Under the pieces are notes generated by a model. It was not told the DNA's origin. It was given only the letters and a program-made list of their open reading frames with translations, and searched no databases. Source: Terriglobia bacterium (GTDB taxonomy: Bacteria; Acidobacteriota; Terriglobia; UBA7540). From it: a stretch of DNA of 64,000 bases. How positions within the stretch are numbered: position 1 is the first letter of the stretch; each line of letters starts with the position of its first letter. The stretch lies in the NCBI GenBank assembly GCA_035712365.1, contig DASTAW010000039.1, positions 124,001-188,000 of the forward strand, read 5' to 3'. The translations under genes and the position numbers were made by a program. Positions 46,947 through 54,957 of the stretch are shown piece after piece.

Positions 46947-48779
46947 ATGGAAAAAGGCGACAGAAAATCCGCCCACAGGTTTCGCATCTGGGACCTGCTC
47001 AAGCCACACTCGAAAGCTTTTGCAATCGGATTGCTTGCAGCGGTCGGCGAAAGTGCCGCCGGACTGCTCGAGCCGTGGCCACTGAAGATCGTAATCGATA
47101 ACGTGCTCCGGTCGAAATCCGGGCACGGATGGTTGAACGAATGGATTTTTTCCACTATCGGAACGGACAAGACCGCCATTCTGGAATTCGCCGTCGGCTC
47201 CCTCGCCCTTATTGCTCTTCTGGACGCCCTCTGCTCGTACGAAGAAAGCTTTCTAATGGCCAGTGTCGGCCAGTGGGTCATGCACGATCTGCGCCGGATG
47301 CTCTACTCGCACATCCACCGGCTCTCTCTTGCTTACTATGACCAGAAGCAAACTGGCGATCTGATCAGCCGGATCACCGGCGACATCGATGCCATCCGAA
47401 GTTTCATCACCACCGCCGCGCTTGGATCTTTGGTCGACGGAATAACGCTCTTCGGCATGCTCGGCGTGATGTTGTACCTGGACTGGCGATTTACCCTTAT
47501 CGCCCTTTCAATTTCACCTGTCCTCTTTGTCATTGTTTATTCGTATACACGCCGGATCAAGAAAGCGTCACGGCAGGTACGCAAGAAGGAGGGTGAGATC
47601 ACCTCCATCGTGCAGGAAGTCCTTTCCTCGATGCGAGTGGTCAAGGCGTTTGCACGTGAGGATTATGAGGAGCGCCGATTTGAAGCAGAAAGCCTCGAAA
47701 GTGTCGAAGCAGGATTGTGCGCGCGTAATCTGAAAGCCAGGCTTACGCCTCTGGTGGGCATCGTAGTGGCCACCGGCACGTGCCTGGTCCTATGGTTCGG
47801 AGCGCAGGCAGTCATGAGCAACAGGCTCTCGGTAGGTTCACTCATCGTTTTCATTCTGTACCTCGGCAAAATGTACAAGCCGATGCAAAACCTCTCAAAA
47901 ATGACGGACACGTATTCGAGAGCTGCCGTTGGCTACGAACGCATTCGCGAAGTCCTCGAAACGGACCCCTTGATCAGGGACGTTCGCAAAGCGCGCTCTG
48001 CTCCGCGCTTCAAAGGCAAAATTGAATTTGAGGACGTCAGCTTCAATTATGTCAATGGCCCGCCGGTGCTGAAAGATCTCAGCCTTCAGATTGGACCTGG
48101 ACAGGTGGCCGCTCTGGTAGGCCCGACGGGCGCTGGGAAGACCACCATCATCAGCCTTGTTGCCCGTTTTTATGAACCGGTCTCGGGAAATGTAAAGATC
48201 GATGGCCACAATATTCGGACCTTCCGCGTGAAGTCTCTGCGGAGTCAGATCAGTTTTGTTCTGCAGGAAACTCTGCTTTTTCGAGCTACGGTCTGGCAGA
48301 ACATCGCTTACGGGAAGCCGGAAGCCAGGCGGGCTGAAATCCTCCGGGCTGCCGAATTGGCAAACGCGCACGAGTTTATTGAGAAACTGCCCGAAGGTTA
48401 CGATACATTGATTGGCGAGCGCGGGGTGACGCTCTCGGGCGGCCAGCGTCAGCGTATTGCCATCGCGCGCGCCATTATCCGCGACACTCCGATTCTCCTT
48501 CTGGATGAGGCAAGCTCAGGGCTTGATGCAAATTCAGAGAAGCTGGTGTTCGAAGCATTAGACCGCCTGATGGAGGGGAAGACCTGTGTCGTTATCGCGC
48601 ACCGGCTCTCAACCGTCCGCCGCGCTGACATTATTTATGTGGTGGACAATGGGACCATTGCAGAAAGTGGAAAACACCAGGAGCTATTGGACGCCCGCGG
48701 CCTCTACGCGAAGCTCTACGAGATCCAATTCCGCGGGGACCTGGCGGAGCCGGAGACTTCACGAAGAGGCGCACCGTAA
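46947..48779 (+). CDS. ABC exporter with fused membrane and ATPase domains (MsbA/ABCB type)
   Basis: A half-transporter of about 610 residues. Six membrane helices lie in the first 330 residues (AFAIGLLAAVGESAAGLLEP, FAVGSLALIALLDALCS, TLFGMLGVMLYLDWRFTL, GIVVATGTCLVLWFGAQ). The ATPase domain has Walker A GPTGAGKTT (about 391-399), the signature LSGGQRQR (about 496), Walker B PILLLDEASSGLD and the H-loop VIAHRLST, so it appears active. It would work as a homodimer to export a lipid, peptide or drug. The frame begins with a TTG at 46902; the ATG at 46947 is chosen, but neither has a strong ribosome-binding site. Confidence 0.93.
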   Translation: MEKGDRKSAHRFRIWDLLKPHSKAFAIGLLAAVGESAAGLLEPWPLKIVIDNVLRSKSGHGWLNEWIFSTIGTDKTAILEFAVGSLALIALLDALCSYEESFLMASVGQWVMHDLRRMLYSHIHRLSLAYYDQKQTGDLISRITGDIDAIRSFITTAALGSLVDGITLFGMLGVMLYLDWRFTLIALSISPVLFVIVYSYTRRIKKASRQVRKKEGEITSIVQEVLSSMRVVKAFAREDYEERRFEAESLESVEAGLCARNLKARLTPLVGIVVATGTCLVLWFGAQAVMSNRLSVGSLIVFILYLGKMYKPMQNLSKMTDTYSRAAVGYERIREVLETDPLIRDVRKARSAPRFKGKIEFEDVSFNYVNGPPVLKDLSLQIGPGQVAALVGPTGAGKTTIISLVARFYEPVSGNVKIDGHNIRTFRVKSLRSQISFVLQETLLFRATVWQNIAYGKPEARRAEILRAAELANAHEFIEKLPEGYDTLIGERGVTLSGGQRQRIAIARAIIRDTPILLLDEASSGLDANSEKLVFEALDRLMEGKTCVVIAHRLSTVRRADIIYVVDNGTIAESGKHQELLDARGLYAKLYEIQFRGDLAEPETSRRGAP

Positions 48780-48795
48780 ACTTCTGGAATTCCGG

Positions 48796-49869
48796 TCACT
48801 GGTCATTAAGCTCTGCGATTCTCTCGAGGACAACCTTGGAATACCCTTCCACTTCTTCTGGCGTATATCCGGCGGCCCGGAATGCGTCGTCAATCTGCTC
48901 AGGCGACAACTGTGCCAGAAGATGCCCGATCCACTGGACGTCTTCTCGGGGAACATTTTTGCAAACCTGTCCCATCTGCAGCCGGACGATGTACTCCGGC
49001 AGGTTCAGGAAGAACAGGAGAGGTGGCTTTGCGGGAAGATTAAAGTCGACATAATCGGACCCAGCTTTTCCGATGAATTTTGAGCCTCTGTAGGCTTTGA
49101 GACTGCCTGCTGACTTCGTATGCATCCAGCCGCGCCCTCCGGAGCCAAAACTATCTCCCACGTCGCTGACGAGGTAGACAAGGCGACGCCCGCTATCTGA
49201 AGTTTCCGAGAGTGAATCCTCATCATAAATGGCGTTATTCTGGTTTTTCACGTCCCAGTTGTTGACGAAGGCCATCATGACTCGCAGCCCATTCAGTTGG
49301 CGGGTCCCGCTGAAGGGGTTTGACTCCCAGTTCCACTGTCCCACTTTTTTCTGGCCCTTCAAATATCGTTCCAAGCGCCCACCGCGGACCTCGCCTCCCG
49401 GTCCGATCCACTCCTGCCCCCTATGGAGATGTTCGGGCATTCCCTTTACATGGAATAGCGGCAGAAAGTAATCCTCGTCAGCCTGGTAACCAACCGCCCA
49501 GATCAGGCGTGTAGCTACGGTTTCCGGCTGGGCCTCTGGCCCCAGCTTGACCTTCCACTTTGTGCCGTCCCGGCCCCGAACAATAAATTTAGGGCTTGTC
49601 CCGTCGAGGTCTTCCTTAATAAAAGTGAAAGCGGTGTCGGGCTGGTGCTCCTTGCCGCCGGGTCCGAAAAATAGATTTCGGCGCCGAATATCTGTTGGAG
49701 GAGACCAAAGAAGGACATTTACATGCCCGGAAATAGCTTGTCCTGGCCGGGTCGCTCCCTTTCCTTTTTTCAGGGCAGCATGTAAATTTGAAACAACTGC
49801 CACGATGGCAAGAAGATAGATTAGCCGCCTTAAACCCCTCAATATCGGGACTCTGCGGATGTGAGACAT
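48796..49869 (-). CDS. Membrane-anchored protein with kinase-like motifs
   Basis: A 357-residue protein with an N-terminal membrane or signal segment (LRRLIYLLAIVAVVSNLHAA). It is not a known family to me, but motifs occur in protein-kinase order: FIVRGRDGTKWKVKLG with Lys106/Lys108 as an ATP-lysine candidate, Glu116 in a following helix, NNWDVKNQNNAIY with Asp206-x-Lys208-x-x-Asn211 like the catalytic loop HRDLKxxN, and YLVSDVGDSFG with Asp236 like DFG. A helical C-terminus ends LSPEQIDDAFRAAGYTPEEV. The topology would put the domain in the periplasm. The start follows GAGGAG at about 14 bases. Kinase activity is a hypothesis only. Confidence 0.6.
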   Translation of the reverse strand: MSHIRRVPILRGLRRLIYLLAIVAVVSNLHAALKKGKGATRPGQAISGHVNVLLWSPPTDIRRRNLFFGPGGKEHQPDTAFTFIKEDLDGTSPKFIVRGRDGTKWKVKLGPEAQPETVATRLIWAVGYQADEDYFLPLFHVKGMPEHLHRGQEWIGPGGEVRGGRLERYLKGQKKVGQWNWESNPFSGTRQLNGLRVMMAFVNNWDVKNQNNAIYDEDSLSETSDSGRRLVYLVSDVGDSFGSGGRGWMHTKSAGSLKAYRGSKFIGKAGSDYVDFNLPAKPPLLFFLNLPEYIVRLQMGQVCKNVPREDVQWIGHLLAQLSPEQIDDAFRAAGYTPEEVEGYSKVVLERIAELNDQ

Positions 49870-50152
49870 TAGCACAGCACTCTCCTCGCGGACATGTCTC
49901 CCCTGACCTTTCGGGCAATCGCGATGCCAAAGCAAGCGAATGGCATCCCAATTGCTAAAGTAAGGGATTGCGGAAGCTTGCAAAACGGACAGACGCGGTA
50001 TATGCAACTTACGATGAAACTGCCGCCGGAACATAGTAAGCAACGCACTGCTTGTGTTGAACCGACTCAGCATGCGAAGCTGACCTGGATACACGCTCGA
50101 TGCATCATCTCTGAGTTCTAGTCCTCAAGGCGGATGATGCAGAGGATTTGCC

Positions 50153-51238
50153 ATGATGCTGGTCGTACAGCCCGATGACGGGGTCAATGAGCTGATTAAG
50201 GGAATTGATTCCGCCAAAACGACCATAGAAATTACGATTTTCCGCTTTGACCATCGGAAGATCGAGAGTGCCTTGACTCACGCGGCAAAGCGAGGAGTCT
50301 TTGTTCACGCGCTGATCGCATCCGTCAGCAGCGGAGGCGAGAAATATCTGCGCAAGCTTGAGATGCGTCTGCTGGACCAGGGCATCACTGTGGGTCGAAC
50401 TGACAACAATCTGGCGCGCTATCATAGCAAGCTGATGATTATTGACCGCCAGGTGCTCTACCTGATGGGCTTCAACGCCACCTATCTGGACATCGCCCGC
50501 AGCCGCAGCTTTGGGATTATCACGAAGAGCAAACCAATCGTTCAGGAAAGCGTCAAACTGTTTGAAGCGGATGCAAACAGACGGTCTTATGTGGCCGGAC
50601 TCGAAACGCTGGTGGTGAGCCCGGCGAACGCCAGAAAGCAGCTTACTGTTTTCCTTCGCGGAGCCCGAAAGCAACTGCTGATCTACGATCCGAAAATCAG
50701 CGATATTCCCATGATCCACCTGCTCCAGCAGCGTGCGCGCGCAGGAGTGGAAGTGAAAATTATCGGAAAGGTGACTCATCACCACGAAGAGTTAACGGTC
50801 CGGAAGCTGCCAAGCATAAGGCTGCACACACGCACGATCATTCGCGATGGGCAACGGGCCTTCATCGGAAGCCAGAGTTTGCGTGGAATTGAGCTGGATG
50901 GGCGCAGGGAAGCCGGATTGATCTTCGAGGATGCCAAGGTGATTGGCGTCCTCCTCAAGACCTTTGAGAAGGACTGGGCAATGGCAACCATGGGCGCCCT
51001 TTCGAAGGAGCAGAGGAGCGTGTCCACAAGCAAGACTGCAAAACACCTGGTTAAGGTGGTTACCCAGGAGAACGCCTCCCTGGCCGAAATCATTAAAGGG
51101 TCCCTCGAAGAAGCCGTGGGCACAAATGGCGATGTTAAAGTCAAGCATAAGAAAGTCGAACGGGAAGTCAAAAAGGCAGTCAAGGCAGTAATTGATGAAA
51201 CTCTTACCGACGCCATGAAGGACGTAAAGCGAAATTGA
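50153..51238 (+). CDS. Phospholipase D-like protein (two HKD half-sites)
   Basis: A 361-residue protein. The first half has His91-x-Lys93-x4-Asp98 (RYHSKLMIIDRQ), the second His225-x-Arg227-x4-Asp232 (RLHTRTIIRDGQRAFIGSQS), where the usual Lys is Arg. GFNAT after the first and GSQS after the second are family features. There is no signal peptide, so a cytoplasmic phosphodiesterase or nuclease-like role is possible. A C-terminal extension of about 60 charged residues (KVKHKKVEREVKKAVKAVID) is helical. AGAGG precedes ATGATG; 50156 is an alternative start. Confidence 0.85.
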   Translation: MMLVVQPDDGVNELIKGIDSAKTTIEITIFRFDHRKIESALTHAAKRGVFVHALIASVSSGGEKYLRKLEMRLLDQGITVGRTDNNLARYHSKLMIIDRQVLYLMGFNATYLDIARSRSFGIITKSKPIVQESVKLFEADANRRSYVAGLETLVVSPANARKQLTVFLRGARKQLLIYDPKISDIPMIHLLQQRARAGVEVKIIGKVTHHHEELTVRKLPSIRLHTRTIIRDGQRAFIGSQSLRGIELDGRREAGLIFEDAKVIGVLLKTFEKDWAMATMGALSKEQRSVSTSKTAKHLVKVVTQENASLAEIIKGSLEEAVGTNGDVKVKHKKVEREVKKAVKAVIDETLTDAMKDVKRN

Positions 51239-51454
51239 GTGGAAACCGGTCTGCCCCGGAGAGCGTAAAATTAGCCCTGAATGAGATTATCTTCCAGTTG
51301 GCCCGCGCCGGCCAATACTCTCTTCTTCAGGTCCATGCTTTTTCCGATCCGGCAAAACCGCATGTTTTGCAAATGTTATGGCAATTGCCGGGCCGGGATC
51401 CTCGGTTGTGTCCAACTACTGGAAAGCTAATTGCTGAACATTGTGTGAAGGTGC

Positions 51455-52042
51455 ATGTCTATGCGAGGGCGAAACCGGGTCGCAGTGACGTTGGGAGCCA
51501 TATTGGTTCCGGCTGTCCTGGCAACGGGTGCGGCCGCCTCCGGCCAGCATCAGCGCGTCAATCAGCAATCCGCGATCGTCGCCGACTTCCAAAAGCGAAT
51601 TGAGAGCTACATGAAGCTGCATAAAGCGGCCGCGGGGCAACTGCCGGCACTTAAGTCAACAGCTTCCCAGGCGAAAATACTGGACTACCAGCATGCCCTT
51701 GCAGCCAGGATTGTAGCTGCCCGGCCCCACGCCACTCGGGGCGAAATCTTCACTCAGCCCGTCGCGGCAGAGTTCCGCCGCCTGATCCGTACTACCATGA
51801 CTGGCTCGCGCGCGGGGCGGATTCGTTCCAGCCTGCAGCGTGGAGCGCCCGTCAAGTCGAACATTGAAGTCAATCATCCGTATCCTGCCGCGACTCCTGT
51901 GGAAACAACTCCTCCTTCGCTTTTGCTGAATCTGCCAAAACTTCCCACGGAATTGGAGTACCGCGTAGTTAACCACGACCTGGTTCTCCATGACGTTAAA
52001 GCAGACCTCGTGGTCGATTTTGTCCCCGAAGCGGTCCCGTAG
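51455..52042 (+). CDS. Secreted protein of unknown function
   Basis: A 195-residue protein with a signal peptide (NRVAVTLGAILVPAVLATGAAASG). The mature part has a helical first half (IVADFQKRIESYMKLHKAAA, ILDYQHALAARIVAARPHAT, FTQPVAAEFRRLIRTTM) and a Pro-rich second half ending YRVVNHDLVLHDVKADLVVD. This resembles small acidobacterial secreted proteins with no assigned role. The ATG at 51455 follows GAAGGTG. It precedes the metallophosphoesterase on the same strand by 22 bases, so co-expression is likely. Confidence 0.75.
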   Translation: MSMRGRNRVAVTLGAILVPAVLATGAAASGQHQRVNQQSAIVADFQKRIESYMKLHKAAAGQLPALKSTASQAKILDYQHALAARIVAARPHATRGEIFTQPVAAEFRRLIRTTMTGSRAGRIRSSLQRGAPVKSNIEVNHPYPAATPVETTPPSLLLNLPKLPTELEYRVVNHDLVLHDVKADLVVDFVPEAVP

Positions 52043-52064
52043 TTCTTCAAGTTTGAGGTACTTC

Positions 52065-52994
52065 ATGCGATTTCGTGCCTTGCTTTTGCTTATTGGCGCA
52101 CTGTCTCTTAGCCGCTGCGGCATCCCGGGAGCATCTCCGAACATGCTGTCTCCCTCGGCAGAGAAGGCCGCAGGTGAGCTGGGGAGCAATCCACCAGCGC
52201 TCGCCTTTCCGCTCAAAAAGAACTCCGTCCGGTTTGCCGTCATCGGCGACAACGGGACCGGCGGACCCGACGAATACACTGTCGCCCGGGAGATGGACCG
52301 CTACCATGAATCGTTTCCATTCGATTTTGTGATCATGCTCGGGGACAACATTTACGGCGGCCACAGTCCTGCGGATCTGGAACGGAAGTTTGAGGGGCCG
52401 TACAAGCCGCTGCTGGACCAGGGAGTGAAGTTCTATGCGTCGCTGGGCAATCACGATTGGCGCAATGAACGATTTTATAAACCATTCAACATGGACGGCC
52501 GGAGCTATTATACCTTTAATAAAGGCAACGCCCGCTTTTTCGCGCTCGACAGCAATTATATGAACCCCGAGCAACTCGATTGGCTCAAACAGCAACTTCA
52601 GGCTTCATCCGCGAAATGGAAGATATGTTTCTTTCACCATCCTTTGTACTCTGACGCCAAGTATCATGGGCCCGACCTCGACTTGCGGGCCCAACTGGCG
52701 CCAATTTTTGAAAAGTATGGAGTGAATGTGGTCTTTTCAGGCCATGACCACGTCTACGAGAGGATCAAACCTCAGAACGGCACCTACTATTTTGTGGAGG
52801 GCAGCGCCGGCCAACTGCGTTACCACAACTTGCGGAGACCGTCGCCTGAAATGGCAGCCGGTTTTGATACAGATCGCACATTTATGATCGTACAGATTGC
52901 CGGCAGCGATCTTTTCCTTCAGACTATCTCACGGACAGGTAAAATAGTGGACCACGCTGAAATCACCCTGAACACCAATCTTTCCAGTCGTTAA
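52065..52994 (+). CDS. Metallophosphoesterase (purple acid phosphatase-like lipoprotein)
   Basis: A 309-residue calcineurin-like enzyme with a lipobox-like LSLSRC. All five metal-site motifs are present: FAVIGDNGTGG, FVIMLGDNIYGG, YASLGNHDW, CFFHHPLY and FSGHDHVYER. The last, with Glu-Arg after HDHVY, is characteristic of the acid phosphatase branch. It would hydrolyse phosphate esters at the outer face of the membrane. The ATG at 52065 follows GAGG; upstream frames belong to the preceding gene's region. Confidence 0.9.
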   Translation: MRFRALLLLIGALSLSRCGIPGASPNMLSPSAEKAAGELGSNPPALAFPLKKNSVRFAVIGDNGTGGPDEYTVAREMDRYHESFPFDFVIMLGDNIYGGHSPADLERKFEGPYKPLLDQGVKFYASLGNHDWRNERFYKPFNMDGRSYYTFNKGNARFFALDSNYMNPEQLDWLKQQLQASSAKWKICFFHHPLYSDAKYHGPDLDLRAQLAPIFEKYGVNVVFSGHDHVYERIKPQNGTYYFVEGSAGQLRYHNLRRPSPEMAAGFDTDRTFMIVQIAGSDLFLQTISRTGKIVDHAEITLNTNLSSR

Positions 52995-53109
52995 CCTGAC
53001 ATCCTCAGTCCGCGGTGGCCAATCAGGGGTTAGGAAGGCGTATGCTGGAGTGTGCTTCGGGAAGCGCGGCGCCGTACCGGAAGTTCCAGCAGAAGATAAA
53101 TTGGGGTGA

Positions 53110-53185
<76 letters not shown>

Positions 53186-53774
53186 CGAACTGCTGCGTGG
53201 GCTGTCACATCCTTGATTACGAGGCCCGCACCGGGTACAAGCATTGCCCGACAATCGGCCGTATCAAGGGCTTGCTTTCCAAAAAGCTAGATAGGGCGCC
53301 TTCAACTCACCAACTGACGGGACCTTGCGCGCCTCGAGCTTTTGGAAGAGATCAGTCCAACCAGTCTTATCAGCCTCCCTGGTTATCCTACCCGACACGC
53401 CACAGAACGTTCAAGTGTCGTCGAAGGCCCCACGTCCTCTCCGCAGTACGCCGGGCATTCCGGGGAGGAGAATGGTGGCGCCATAAGCAAAAACGCTCAC
53501 CCGACAACAGGGCCTTTGATCCCTGGATCCGCGGGTGAGCATTTTTGTTGAGAGGAGAATAGAACGGCAGACGCGCTCCGCCATCTAAACTCGGTTGGAG
53601 TGTAATTAAAATCGGCCAGTCATGTCAAGCAATATTTCGGAAAATATTTTGACAATAAGCCTAACTATTGCCATAACTTACAGCAGCAACACTTTCGCCG
53701 AAAACCCTGAAAAATTTCCTGAATTCTGCCGCAAAACTGCCATTGTCGGCGTTAAGTCCAGTTCCTGGTTTGGG
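53186..53774. other. Intergenic region with one strong hairpin
   Basis: About 590 bases between the tRNA and the next leftward gene. Apart from the hairpin at 53487-53548, no gene is evident. AT-rich stretches near 53600-53740 show no family-like coding. Confidence 0.5.
53487..53548. terminator. Bidirectional intrinsic terminator with inner hairpin
   Basis: AAAAACGCTCACCCG pairs with CGGGTGAGCATTTTT over 15 bp (one wobble), with A- and T-tracts on either side, so it can stop transcription in both directions. The loop holds a smaller hairpin (AGGGCC/TCCCT region). It lies 226 bases past the stop of the leftward gene at 53775-54854 and shields the tRNA from read-through. Confidence 0.65.
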
Positions 53775-54854
53775 TTACTGCTCTTTCAGGTTCAGCCTGA
53801 TGATGGAGTCTTCATAGCCGCGGGCCCAATCCGAGTGCGGGAACCAGCGCGCTGCGATTCGGCGCGAGGCGAAAAGCAGGATCCCCGCGAGCACCGCCAT
53901 GCCGACCAGAAGAAGAACCAGAAAGATGTTGCCAAGAATCAGTTTGAACATCTGCACCGCCACGGGCGTGCCCGGAGGTTTCTGGTCCCAGCTCACCTCT
54001 TCCTTGATGTTCAGCCGACCCATGAGCCGACTTGCAACCTGTTCAGACTGTGCATTCTCTACCAGCAGGACGTAGCTTGCTTCAACCTTTCCGAAGATCG
54101 CGCCCGCCCCGTTTTTCTGATTCACGCCCAGTCTCTTCTGCAATGCAGCGAATTGCGCACGGGCGATGGACCTCGTGGGGTAGCTGATGAAAAGCAGCCG
54201 GGCGGGTTGGCCCTCGGTCCGGTAGTCGGCCGCCTGCAACTCCGCCCCCATCCGGAATCCCACCAGGTCCGGGGGAACCGATGGAACAGCCCGTTGCATA
54301 GCCACGGGCCCCAGGACGTACTTGTGCGTGCCTGAAATGACCCCTTGCGCAGGCAGTGACGGCGGCAGCAGCGCATTTGTGTTGGAGGGGGCCGCTCCGG
54401 CGATCGCCACCAGCGCAGAGCGGAAATTCTCTTCCGGCATTTTGGCAGGGCGCCTGATGCGGATAAAAAAAGTGTCGCGAGCCATCAGGGCCTGCTCCGG
54501 CCCAATGACGGCAAGCTTCATGCCGGTTGCCGCCTTCATCGATTCGGTCTGGTAGAACGTGAGCAATCCGTATGCGGAGGAGGGATCCGGCGTTGTCTCG
54601 ACCATGGCCTGGAGTGTCTGTTGGGCCCTTCCGTAGGTGCGAATTTCCACCTTTGTGACGCCGTATTCACGATCGACGAGCGGCTGCACTCCCCAGTCGC
54701 GCACATCGTTCAGGCTGACGTTCCGGCCCTCCTTGACCTGCCATTCCGGCAGAGAAGCCAGATTGAGCATGGTGGTGTGCTGGGCGCCTGCCAGAGCAGG
54801 AACCAGCGCCACAAAGGCCCAGAATGCCACGCTGAGGCGAGTGCCTGACTTCAT
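53775..54854 (-). CDS. DUF6599-like secreted or membrane protein
   Basis: A 359-residue protein with signal peptide (LSVAFWAFVALVPALAGAQH) and one C-terminal membrane helix (LILGNIFLVLLLVGMAVLAGILLFA region, about 310-335) followed by a basic tail (RRIAARWFPHSDW). The lumenal part has VEIRTYGRAQQTLQAMVETT, DPSSAYGLLTFYQTESM and ARLLFISYPTRSIARAQF. This resembles the acidobacterial DUF6599 proteins, but the assignment is from memory and not certain. Function unknown. Confidence 0.65.
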   Translation of the reverse strand: MKSGTRLSVAFWAFVALVPALAGAQHTTMLNLASLPEWQVKEGRNVSLNDVRDWGVQPLVDREYGVTKVEIRTYGRAQQTLQAMVETTPDPSSAYGLLTFYQTESMKAATGMKLAVIGPEQALMARDTFFIRIRRPAKMPEENFRSALVAIAGAAPSNTNALLPPSLPAQGVISGTHKYVLGPVAMQRAVPSVPPDLVGFRMGAELQAADYRTEGQPARLLFISYPTRSIARAQFAALQKRLGVNQKNGAGAIFGKVEASYVLLVENAQSEQVASRLMGRLNIKEEVSWDQKPPGTPVAVQMFKLILGNIFLVLLLVGMAVLAGILLFASRRIAARWFPHSDWARGYEDSIIRLNLKEQ

Positions 54855-54957
54855 CAGTCCTTAGCATATCAGATATTGATTTCGACAGTGTGACGGCCTG
54901 GCGCGCGACGCCGCCCTCGCCTTCCCAGCAAACGTCCGGCATGCCGTAGCGATGTTC

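Noticed and set aside
51235-51603. A 122-residue frame starting in the last codons of the PLD gene
   Set aside because: It overlaps the better-supported secreted protein at 51455 in another frame, has no family resemblance and has an odd, Cys/Pro-rich end.
40372-53000. The signalling and envelope genes as an anti-phage defence island
   Set aside because: The PLD-like and ABC genes are suggestive, but no nuclease-helicase, reverse transcriptase, cyclase or other defence hallmark is present.
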